In this document: one piece after another, positions 57,521 to 64,000 of the stretch
Layout of the letters: the number at the start of each line of letters is the position of its first letter
Numbering within the stretch: position 1 is the stretch's first letter
Source of the DNA: JAFDWR01 sp038216655
GTDB taxonomy: Bacteria; Armatimonadota; Fimbriimonadia; Fimbriimonadales; Fimbriimonadaceae
DNA length: 64,000 nt
Assembly: GCA_038216655.1 (NCBI GenBank)
Contig: JBBQPZ010000021.1
Coordinates: 1 to 64,000, forward strand
Direction of reading: 5' to 3'
The notes under the pieces: generated by a model
What the model was told of the DNA's origin: nothing
What the model saw: the letters and a program-made list of their open reading frames with translations, nothing else
Database searches by the model: none
Position numbers and translations under genes: made by a program

Positions 57521-58005
57521 GGGGCTACCGTCAGGAGCTGGGATCGAGTCTTGGCGCGGCTGCACAGCCCGCAACCTCCATCCCTCCTGCCCCCTCAGCT
57601 TCAAAACAGCGCGCCCACACATTGCTTGAGCCCTGCGGGCTACCTTCTGGCACCCCTCCGGGGTCGGGGCTTGTAGCTAACCGGACTTCCCGGGGTCATC
57701 GACCCCGGGCTACCTTCTTAGACCCCTACGGGGTCGGCAGACGCTAATGTAACGCCTAGGCCCCTGACCCTTCCTCCCGGCACGATCATCCGGCAATCGG
57801 AAGGGGAGCTCGATCGCTCGGTGAGCTGCTTCACTCCGACGGAGCCGACCGCGTGTCGGTAGCTCGGGAACGAAGTGAAGGGATCGAGTTTGGCGCGGCT
57901 GCACAGCCCCGAACCTCCATCCCCCAGCCCCTTCCTCCTCCCGGCACAATCATCCGGCAAGAGGAAGGGGAGCCGGAATGCTCATTGAGCGGCTATAACG
58001 GATAG
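57521..58005. other. Repeat-rich intergenic region
   Basis: 485 nt, no gene. Hairpins CCCGGGGTC-ATC-GACCCCGGG (57689-57709), GACCCC-TAC-GGGGTC (57721-57735), ACCCC/GGGGT near 57652-57664. Two pairs of direct repeats: 57540-57584 with 57880-57923, and 57771-57809 with 57932-57974. A -10-like TATAAC for the next gene lies at 57994-57999. Confidence 0.65.
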
Positions 58006-59130
58006 GTGAAGCGAGCCATTCTGATTGTCCTCGACGGCTGCGGTGCGGGCGAGGCCCCGGACGCCGCGGACTTCGGCGACACCGACCATCCCGCCACCAT
58101 CCGTCACGTCTGGGAGAAGTGCGGCCCGCTAAGTACGTCCAACCTTGAGCGAATCGGCTTTCTTGCCGCCTGCGGCATCGACCGCCCCGCCCCCTCGGCG
58201 CGGTATGGCAGACTTCGTGAAGTTTCGCAGGGCAAGGACTCCGTCACCGGGCATTGGGAGATGCTCGGGATCGTCACGCCAGTTCCCTTCCCGACTTACC
58301 CCGACGGGTTTCCGATCCCGCTCGTCAAGCAGTTCGAGCGCGCGATCGGCACTCAGACGATTGGCAATCGCGCGGCGAGCGGGACGGCGATCATCGACGA
58401 CCTTGGCCCCCTCCATACTGAGACCGGCTTTCCGATCCTCTATACGAGTGCGGACAGCGTTTTCCAACTCGCGTGTCATGAAGAGGTCGTGCCTTTAGAG
58501 CGCTTGTATGAGATGTGCCGGATCGCCCGCGAACTCTGCATCCCGCCCAACAACGTGCAACGCGTGATCGCCCGACCTTTCGTTGGAGCGCCCGGCTCAT
58601 TCAAGCGCACTGAGCATCGCAAGGATTTCCCTCTTGTCGCCCCTCCCAACCTTGCCGACAAGATCGGCGACGTATACGGGATCGGGGTGGTGCCCGAGCT
58701 GTTTGGCGGTCGTGGCTTCCGTGCGGTGACGCGCACTCAGAACAACGCCGAGCACACTAAGAAGCTGGATGAGGCGCTGGCGTCCGACGCCCGGTTCATC
58801 TTCGCGAATTTCGAGGACTTCGACATGCTTTACGGCCACCGGAACGACCCGGAAGGGTTCGCCAAGTGCCTCGAAAGCTTTGACGTCACGCTCGGCGAGA
58901 TCCTTGGCAAGCTGGGGGGAGACGATCTTCTCCTCATCACGGCCGATCACGGTAACGATCCGACGACGGTGAGCACCGACCACAGCCGCGAGTTTGTGCC
59001 GATCTGTGTGGTGGGGTCCGGGGCCGCAGCGAAAGCGCTGGGAGACGTAGAAGGGATGACCGCGATCAGCAGAGCCGTCGCCGAACATTTAGGGATCGAG
59101 TGGAGCGAAGGGGCCGACCTGCTATCGTAG
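58006..59130 (+). CDS. deoB: Phosphopentomutase
   Basis: 374 residues. Interconverts ribose- or deoxyribose-1-phosphate and -5-phosphate in nucleoside breakdown and salvage. Alkaline-phosphatase superfamily metal sites: LDGCGAGEAPDA, catalytic Thr in GKDSVTGHWEM, DFDMLYGHRND, TADHGNDPTT and STDHSREFVP. GTG start; TATAAC lies 6 nt upstream, no Shine-Dalgarno. No other deo gene is adjacent. Confidence 0.95.
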   Translation: MKRAILIVLDGCGAGEAPDAADFGDTDHPATIRHVWEKCGPLSTSNLERIGFLAACGIDRPAPSARYGRLREVSQGKDSVTGHWEMLGIVTPVPFPTYPDGFPIPLVKQFERAIGTQTIGNRAASGTAIIDDLGPLHTETGFPILYTSADSVFQLACHEEVVPLERLYEMCRIARELCIPPNNVQRVIARPFVGAPGSFKRTEHRKDFPLVAPPNLADKIGDVYGIGVVPELFGGRGFRAVTRTQNNAEHTKKLDEALASDARFIFANFEDFDMLYGHRNDPEGFAKCLESFDVTLGEILGKLGGDDLLLITADHGNDPTTVSTDHSREFVPICVVGSGAAAKALGDVEGMTAISRAVAEHLGIEWSEGADLLS

Positions 59131-59227
59131 AAGAAGGTCCGGAACCGTCAAGGGGAGAGCATACACGGCCCGAACCTCTTCGTACAGTTATGTTGGACGA
59201 CGCGCGGGCGACACATAGACGTGACCC

Positions 59228-59245
59228 TTGCGATTCATTTCGCAA
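59228..59245. promoter_or_regulatory. 18-nt operator-like inverted repeat
   Basis: TTGCGA-TTCATT-TCGCAA. A partial second copy (TTGCGATTCG) starts at 59291. Both lie before moaD and could be a repressor site. Confidence 0.4.
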
Positions 59246-59305
59246 TATGCCTCGAAACTTGTTTAGGGTTGAATGGATTAGATTCAAATATTGCGATTCG
59301 CGGTG

Positions 59306-59347
59306 CTTTTGGCATCGCCAGCCTTCTGCCAAAAGTCTGCCCTTTTT
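59306..59347 (+). terminator. Attenuator-like hairpin before moaD
   Basis: CTTTTGGCA (59306-59314) pairs perfectly with TGCCAAAAG (59327-59335); TTTTT follows at 59343-59347 after 7 nt, so it can act as a terminator. It stops 10 nt before the moaD GTG, where it could regulate moaD/moaE-moeB by attenuation. Confidence 0.55.
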
Positions 59348-59357
59348 GAGAGAACTA

Positions 59358-59603
59358 GTGCCAATTACTTTGACGATTCGCTACTTTGCTGCGCTAAGAG
59401 AGCAGCGCGGGCTTTCTTTCGAGTCGATCTCGACGGACGCGGCGACTCCCGCCGACTTGTTCCGGCAATTGGTCGTCTCTCATGGATTAACGTTAGATCC
59501 GGCTCTCGTTCGCGCCTCGGTCAATGGGGCTTTCGTCGAAATGGACCAAGCTCTCGAGGGGGGAGACGAGGTCGTGTTCATCCCTCCAGTGGCGGGGGGC
59601 TGA
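59358..59603 (+). CDS. moaD: Molybdopterin synthase sulfur carrier subunit MoaD
   Basis: 81 residues, ubiquitin-like. The C-terminal Gly-Gly (PPVAGG) becomes a thiocarboxylate that gives sulfur to cyclic pyranopterin monophosphate. The segment RYFAALREQRG and EVVFIPPVAGG are typical. GTG 59358 gives the family N-terminus (PITLTIRYFAAL); the frame is open much further up but without sense. The stop TGA overlaps the next ATG by one nt, so MoaD and the fusion protein downstream are translated together. Confidence 0.9.
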   Translation: MPITLTIRYFAALREQRGLSFESISTDAATPADLFRQLVVSHGLTLDPALVRASVNGAFVEMDQALEGGDEVVFIPPVAGG

Positions 59604-61033
59604 TGTTTCGCGTTCAGACTTCGCCAATTTCTGAACCGCTCTTGACGGGCCACCCCGCCTCGGGCGCAACGGCAAGTTTTGTGGGCACCGTGCGCGACTT
59701 GAATGAGGGCCGCGATGTTGAGCGGCTTGAGTACGAGGCCTACGAGCCCCTCGCTTCGACCGAAGGAGCGAAGATCCTTGCCGAGGCGATGGATCGCTTC
59801 GGTCTTCTTGGTGCCGCTTGCGTCCACCGCGTGGGGATGCTTGAAATTGGCGACGTCGCGATCCGCGCGGAGGCGCAGGCGCGACACCGCCACGAAGCCT
59901 TTCTTGCGTGTGAGTACATCGTGGACGAGGTTAAACGCCGGGTTCCGATCTGGAAGAAGGAGCACTACATTGACGGAGCCTCCGATTGGATCAACGCGGG
60001 TGGGGCCGCGGATGCGGCCGCGCAGGAGCACGATTTCTACCGCCGCCAGATGCGACTTCCTTCGTTTGGCGATGAGGGTCAAGCCAAGTTGCGTGCGGCA
60101 CGGGTTCTTGTTGTAGGTGCCGGGGGCTTGGGTTGCCCGGCGTTGGTGTATCTTGCCGCCGCGGGCGTTGGTCATATTACGTTGGTCGATTCGGATCGGA
60201 TCGAGGCGAGCAATTTGCATCGTCAGCCTCTCTTCGTCTACGTTGACCGCGGCCGGCCCAAGGCCGAGGTTGCGGCGGAGCGGTTGCGGGCTCAGAATCC
60301 GTTCGTCCAGGTTCAAGCTCAAGTTGACCGGGTCACGCCCGTGAACGTTGGGGTGTTGTTCCGAGAAGCCGATTTGGTGCTTGACTGCACCGACAACTTC
60401 GCCACCAAGTTCCTGCTTAGTGATGCTGCGATCCTCTATCGAAAGCCGGTAATCCAGGCGAGCCTGTACCAGTTTGAGGGTCAGATGTTTGTGATCGAGC
60501 CCGGGGGCCCCTGTCTACGTTGCCTCTGGCCCGAGACCCCCGCCTCCGACTGCGTCGGATCCTGCGCCGAGGTCGGTGTGCTTGGTTCGGTCGCGGGTGT
60601 TCTTGGGGCGATGCAGGCGCACGAGGCCCTTCGTCGGCTGCTTGGTCATCCCGAGGCGCTCAAGGGCGAGTTACTCACCTTCGACCTGACCACCTTTGAA
60701 ACTCACGGACTAATAGTCACCCGGAATCCGGCTTGTCCCGCTTGCGGCTCGTCGGCCAGCGTCGTTTTGGAAGAGAACTACGAGGTCGAACCGACTGCCG
60801 ACCTCAGCTTCTACACTCTGGTCGACATCCGGGAGCCCGACGAAAGTGCCGTCCAGCCTTGCCTCGGCGCCCGACTGCTTCCGCTCTCGACGTTCGGACT
60901 GAGCGATCTGCCGGAAGGAGAAATCCTGCTGGTCTGCCAAGTCGGGATCCGAAGCCTTGACCTCGCCATTCGTCTGCGAAAGCAAGGCATCCAAAGGGTG
61001 CACTCGCTCCGCGGGGGGGTCGAGGCTCTCTAG
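59603..61033 (+). CDS. MoaE-MoeB-rhodanese fusion protein
   Basis: 476 residues, three enzymes in one chain. Residues 1-135: MoaE, catalytic part of molybdopterin synthase (RHRHEAFLACEYIVDEVKRR; Lys pair in IWKKEHYIDG near 118-121). Residues 142-390: MoeB/ThiF-type E1, which adenylates MoaD (nucleotide loop VVGAGGLGCP near 170, DSDRIEASNLHRQ, DCTDNFATKFLL; zinc Cys in CLRCLWPE near 306 and CPACG near 379). Residues 395-476: rhodanese domain with LVCQVGIRS (active Cys near 443), which can carry sulfur for MoaD. So activation, sulfur transfer and synthase catalysis are on one chain. MoeB-rhodanese fusions are known; adding MoaE at the front is unusual. Confidence 0.93.
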   Translation: MFRVQTSPISEPLLTGHPASGATASFVGTVRDLNEGRDVERLEYEAYEPLASTEGAKILAEAMDRFGLLGAACVHRVGMLEIGDVAIRAEAQARHRHEAFLACEYIVDEVKRRVPIWKKEHYIDGASDWINAGGAADAAAQEHDFYRRQMRLPSFGDEGQAKLRAARVLVVGAGGLGCPALVYLAAAGVGHITLVDSDRIEASNLHRQPLFVYVDRGRPKAEVAAERLRAQNPFVQVQAQVDRVTPVNVGVLFREADLVLDCTDNFATKFLLSDAAILYRKPVIQASLYQFEGQMFVIEPGGPCLRCLWPETPASDCVGSCAEVGVLGSVAGVLGAMQAHEALRRLLGHPEALKGELLTFDLTTFETHGLIVTRNPACPACGSSASVVLEENYEVEPTADLSFYTLVDIREPDESAVQPCLGARLLPLSTFGLSDLPEGEILLVCQVGIRSLDLAIRLRKQGIQRVHSLRGGVEAL

Positions 61034-61153
61034 GCTGCTATCTGGAACCGCTGACGCTACTGTCGGCGGGCATTGGAGTCGTCTCCTAGCTTCAGATTCA
61101 GACCAACCTAATGCGGTCCACGAGGTACCGCTGATTCGCCAATTCCGATGTCC

Positions 61154-61182
61154 GCCGACAGGAGTGTCAGCGGTCCCAGTTA
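61154..61182 (+). repeat. REP-like palindromic repeat, family B, copy 3
   Basis: GCCGACA-GGAG-TGTCAGC (one mismatch), then GGTCCCAGTTA, matching copies at 185 and 47871. Confidence 0.7.
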
Positions 61183-61201
61183 TCCTCCTCCAACTCGGTG
61201 C

Positions 61202-62935
61202 CTAGTGATCGAACTTCCAGCTTGACTGGAAGTCCTTCGTCAATGGCTGGTGGGTCAGGGTCGCCCTAACCATCTCGACGGGCATCTCGTTCTCGTGCAG
61301 GATTGCGTCGTGGAACGCGCGGTTGGTCATCTTTCCGCTGTCCACTAACTCGTGGTGCAATGCCCGGAACTGCAGGCCGCCGATCATATAGGCCAGCTGA
61401 TACAGTGGTTCGTAGTCGCCTGCGAAGGAGCGCCGGACTTCGCCTTCGGCATTGGCGCGTTCGTGCCCGACCTTGGCCACCAGCATGTCCACGCATTGCT
61501 CCGGCGTCAATTCGCCGAGGTGGAACTTCAAAGAGAACATGATCCGGACGCAGCGGTGCATGCGCCAGAACAGCATGCCGATCTTCTCCTCCGGCTTGGA
61601 GGCAAAGCCGAGATCCCAGAGCTGCATCTCCCAATAGAGCGCCCAGCCTTCGATCCAGAACGGTGTGCCGAACATCTCGCGGTATGGCTTGTAGCGCGAC
61701 AGCATGTGGAACTGGAGGTGGTGCCCCGGGATCAGCTCGTGCTGAACCGTCGCGCGCGAGAAGAAGCGGTTGTTGCCGCGCATGCTCATCATTTTCTGGT
61801 CGTGGGTCATCGTGTTGGTCGGATACGAGACCAGGATGTCGTCGCCGCCGAGGAAGAACGGCGAGACGAGTTGTCGCGCGGGGGACATCATCTCCATCTT
61901 CCAGCTCTCTTTGGCGAGTTCGGGCACGGTCACCAGGTCGTGATCTTCGAGGAACTTGATCGCCTCAAGGGCGAGGCCCTTGATCATCTCGGGCTGCTGG
62001 CCGGGCTCGACGTGGAGGTCCTTCACGTACTCGAGGGCTTTCTTCCAGTCGTCGCCGTAACCGAGTTGATTCGACGCCTTCTTCATCTCGGCTTCGCACC
62101 ACGCGTACTCTCGATCCGCGATTTTGAGTAGCTCTTCGGGCGTGTAGGGGATCATCGCGAACTTCAGCGCGGAAACCAAGCCGTCACGGCCGATCGGTTT
62201 GCCGATGATCGCGTTCTCGTCGTCCTTCTTGACCCCGACGATCTTCTCTTTCAGCACGCCGAAGTAGGCGTCGAGCTCGGTGTCGAGCGCCTTGTAGGGT
62301 TCTCCGACCCACCAGGTGAACAGGGGATCGTAGCCGTTGTAGAAGTCGAACCAGTGCTTGAGCAGTCCCTTCAGGTGCCGGACTTCGTTGGCTGCCGCGT
62401 TACCTTCGAACTTGCTTGCTTTGAGCTTCTCGCCGACCTGGGCCTTGAGCGCGTCGATTTCCTTGGTCAGCGCGTTCAGATCCCGGGCGATGTGCTCGGG
62501 GTTGATCGTCTCCATCCGCACGCGCGCCTCTTCCAGGTCGGTGATTTTGGTGTAGAAGGGCACCAGCTTCTCGTAGCCGGCGTGGTCGGCTTCGTCGAGC
62601 CGGAGCTGGTCCAGGTTCTTGTCGAGGTAGTTGCGGAACAGGACGTAATCGACCTGGGCGTCGGCGGTGAGCGTGGCGAAGGAAAGCTTGTTGAGTTCCT
62701 TGAGCGCGTTCGAAACCAGCGTTTTCAACTTCGCCCGACGGGTCGGGGAGAACCGAATCGCATAGATCCGGGTCGTGTTGTCTTCATCAGCCCGGAACGC
62801 CTCTAGGACGGGCCGGAGTTCGGATTCTCCTCGGACGATCTGGGCAAAGGCGGAGGGATGGGGGGACGGCTTGGGCATGGCGGCAGGTTGGGTGAGGAAG
62901 GCAAGGGCAAAGACGAGGGCGGTCACGATTCTCAC
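61202..62935 (-). CDS. DUF885 metallopeptidase-like protein
   Basis: 577 residues, exported. Signal peptide (MRIVTALVFALAFLTQPAA). Zinc peptidase motif HELIPGHHLQ and downstream EGWALYWE as in the DUF885 family. These proteins are thought to be carboxypeptidase- or thimet-like, but few are characterised. GTG 62935 has GAGAGG 7 nt upstream; starts further up would add residues before the signal peptide. Confidence 0.88.
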   Translation of the reverse strand: MRIVTALVFALAFLTQPAAMPKPSPHPSAFAQIVRGESELRPVLEAFRADEDNTTRIYAIRFSPTRRAKLKTLVSNALKELNKLSFATLTADAQVDYVLFRNYLDKNLDQLRLDEADHAGYEKLVPFYTKITDLEEARVRMETINPEHIARDLNALTKEIDALKAQVGEKLKASKFEGNAAANEVRHLKGLLKHWFDFYNGYDPLFTWWVGEPYKALDTELDAYFGVLKEKIVGVKKDDENAIIGKPIGRDGLVSALKFAMIPYTPEELLKIADREYAWCEAEMKKASNQLGYGDDWKKALEYVKDLHVEPGQQPEMIKGLALEAIKFLEDHDLVTVPELAKESWKMEMMSPARQLVSPFFLGGDDILVSYPTNTMTHDQKMMSMRGNNRFFSRATVQHELIPGHHLQFHMLSRYKPYREMFGTPFWIEGWALYWEMQLWDLGFASKPEEKIGMLFWRMHRCVRIMFSLKFHLGELTPEQCVDMLVAKVGHERANAEGEVRRSFAGDYEPLYQLAYMIGGLQFRALHHELVDSGKMTNRAFHDAILHENEMPVEMVRATLTHQPLTKDFQSSWKFDH

Positions 62936-63034
62936 GACGATACCTCTCACGCTTCTGCTAGAAAGCAATTTAGTCCGCGGATGCTTCAAGCCAGACGAAG
63001 AGCCCAAAGCGCCCTCTCATTGCCTCTGAGAAGT

Positions 63035-63409
63035 TCAAGTCCAAGTCTCAGGCGGGTCATTCAGCCGATTCCGGTAATTCCGAATGATCGTTTCGACGAC
63101 ACCATCGAGGTTCGACAGCACTTCGGAATTCCAAAATCTAAGGACCTGAAACCCCTGAGATTCCAACCAATCCTGCCGCTTCGCATCCGGATCTACCTGA
63201 AACGCGTGGACGTCGCCATCAAGCTCGACGACCAGCCGCATCGAGGCACAAAGGAAATCGACAGTGTATGGTCCCAAGGGCACCTGACGCCGAAACTTCA
63301 AACCCGCGAGCGTCCGCGCCCGCAACGTCTGCCCAAGCACCGTCCCTGCCTCGGTCGCCTTGCGGCGCAAGGTGCGAGCCAACTTGGTCTTCTTCTCAAC
63401 CTCGGCCAA
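63035..63409 (-). CDS. DUF559/VSR-like endonuclease-type protein
   Basis: 124 residues. DUF559 pattern: LRRKATEAGTVLGQTLRART, GLKFRRQVPLGPYTVDFLC, VVELDGDVHAF, DAKRQDWLESQGFQVLRFW. The D-E/Q-K core of the VSR/restriction-endonuclease fold can be seen (DFLC, ELDGD). Actual nuclease activity has rarely been shown. TTG start, with AGGTGAGG directly before it, 4 nt after the GH16 stop. Confidence 0.85.
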   Translation of the reverse strand: MAEVEKKTKLARTLRRKATEAGTVLGQTLRARTLAGLKFRRQVPLGPYTVDFLCASMRLVVELDGDVHAFQVDPDAKRQDWLESQGFQVLRFWNSEVLSNLDGVVETIIRNYRNRLNDPPETWT

Positions 63410-63412
63410 TCC

Positions 63413-64000
63413 TCACCTCTGCTGGTAAACCCGAACCCAATCCACCTCGAACCGACGCGGGAAGGTCAAGGGCGTTGGATCCCCTCCCGCGGCCCCGATC
63501 GCCAAGTTCATCAGGATGAAATGCGGCTGATGGAACGGGTTCGTCCCGTCCGGGTTGATCGTCTTCGACAAATCCGTCTCGTTCAGTAACTGTCCGTCCT
63601 GATAAAGCCGAATCCAATCGGCGTCCCAATCCATCCGCCAGACGTGCCACTTCTCCGCCCAATTCGGATCTTTCTCGGTGAAGGTCGTCATTGGCGTCGG
63701 CACGGTATGCCAGGTCCCGTTTCCCCAGGCCAGGTTCGCGTGCATTGTCCGCTGATAGAACTCCATCAGGTCGATTTCGCCGTTCAAGGGCCAAGGTCCG
63801 TAACCCAGGAACCAGATCGCGGGCCAAAGCCCTTGTTGCAGATCGATCTTTGCTCGGAACTCGAACCGCCCGTACAGCCAATCATGGAGATGTCGCGTCT
63901 CGACCGCGGCCGACGTGTAGTCCGCCTGCTTCCGATTGAGCTTCCAGTCTGGGCTGGCGGATTGATACGGCGGGTTCCAAATATGTTCACGCCGCCCTTC
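63413..64000 (-). CDS. Glycoside hydrolase family 16, 5' end outside the window
   Basis: 195 codons seen; the frame is open to the window edge with no start. The beta-jelly-roll catalytic site GEIDLMEF (Glu-x-Asp-x-x-Glu, nucleophile and acid/base) and YTSAAVETR, WLYGRFEFRAKI, GLWPAIWFLG, MNLAIGAAGG, EVDWVRVYQ are those of GH16. Such enzymes cut beta-1,3- or beta-1,4-glucans, carrageenan, agar or xyloglucan; the exact polymer is not decidable here. The missing N-terminus should carry a signal peptide. Confidence 0.92.
   Translation of the reverse strand, partial: EGRREHIWNPPYQSASPDWKLNRKQADYTSAAVETRHLHDWLYGRFEFRAKIDLQQGLWPAIWFLGYGPWPLNGEIDLMEFYQRTMHANLAWGNGTWHTVPTPMTTFTEKDPNWAEKWHVWRMDWDADWIRLYQDGQLLNETDLSKTINPDGTNPFHQPHFILMNLAIGAAGGDPTPLTFPRRFEVDWVRVYQQR

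Larger units (their letters stand above)
59131..59357 (+). other. Promoter and leader region of moaD
   Basis: 227 nt between deoB and moaD, AT-richer than its neighbours near 59228-59345. It contains the small palindrome 59228-59245 and the hairpin plus U-tract 59306-59347. I looked for a molybdenum-cofactor riboswitch core and could not support one. Confidence 0.5.

Noticed and set aside
59131..59357. Molybdenum cofactor riboswitch
   Set aside because: I could not find the conserved core; only a hairpin and a palindrome are supported.

Overview
The window is about 60% GC, densely coded, and reads as a chromosome segment from a free-living diderm-type bacterium. Three PEP-CTERM proteins, an outer-membrane-barrel candidate, lipoproteins, HlyD/MacB-type export, several zinc-ribbon membrane proteins and many starts that look leaderless (a TANNNT-like box 5-8 nt before the start codon) fit Armatimonadota (Fimbriimonadia-like) best. 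That assignment is an inference from gene style, not a marker-gene result. No rRNA, tRNA, CRISPR array or prophage was seen.

Layout. 1-481 is a cluster of palindromic intergenic repeats ahead of a PEP-CTERM gene (482-1105). 1158-13259 is a long minus-strand run: a TolB-like propeller, an iron-type ABC importer (binding protein, fused permease and ATPase with 4-nt overlaps; the binding protein carries a frameshift), two zinc-ribbon membrane proteins, an unknown membrane protein, a lipoprotein, then formate-tetrahydrofolate ligase (fhs) and a molybdenum formate dehydrogenase. 13410-21405 is a tightly coupled plus-strand operon: a zinc-ribbon membrane protein, a frameshifted propeller, a 1,695-residue multidomain membrane protein whose C-terminus resembles the anthrax edema factor/CyaA nucleotidyl-cyclase toxin fold, and a protein with a C-terminal zinc ribbon. 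This operon is the best candidate in the window for an undescribed system.

21495-32030 holds a cysteine-synthase-like enzyme, a HemG-like flavodoxin coupled to a CoA-transferase, an SDR, an MgtA-like P-type ATPase, and a three-gene MacAB-like exporter with ATGA couplings. 32931-47035 is mostly secreted, envelope or unknown proteins: a barrel, a pilus-like protein, a nitrilase-superfamily N-acyltransferase-like protein, two PEP-CTERM proteins, a phosphoesterase, a DinB-like protein, a papain-like protein, and a TPM/Tim44-like pair. 47036-48935 is a repeat-rich island with a REP-associated tyrosine transposase (RAYT) set among 55-80 bp inverted-repeat units. Relatives of these units also lie at 32561-32832.

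48936-64000 carries sufB with an unusual low-complexity insertion, glutamate formimidoyltransferase, purK, a PEP/pyruvate-binding protein interrupted by one in-frame TGA, a beta-lactamase-fold hydrolase, a Met/His-rich secreted protein, phosphopentomutase, moaD with a MoaE-MoeB-rhodanese fusion, a DUF885 peptidase, a DUF559 protein and a GH16 glycosidase running off the end.

Links between genes. Formate is the common thread of the one-carbon genes: Fhs activates it onto tetrahydrofolate, formate dehydrogenase oxidises it or makes it, and formimidoyltransferase supplies one-carbon units from histidine breakdown. The moaD/moaE-moeB locus would help make the molybdopterin that the dehydrogenase needs. 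Three otherwise intact genes are each broken by one small change (near 11522, 14960 and 54966). Either the assembly has errors or these genes are decaying.
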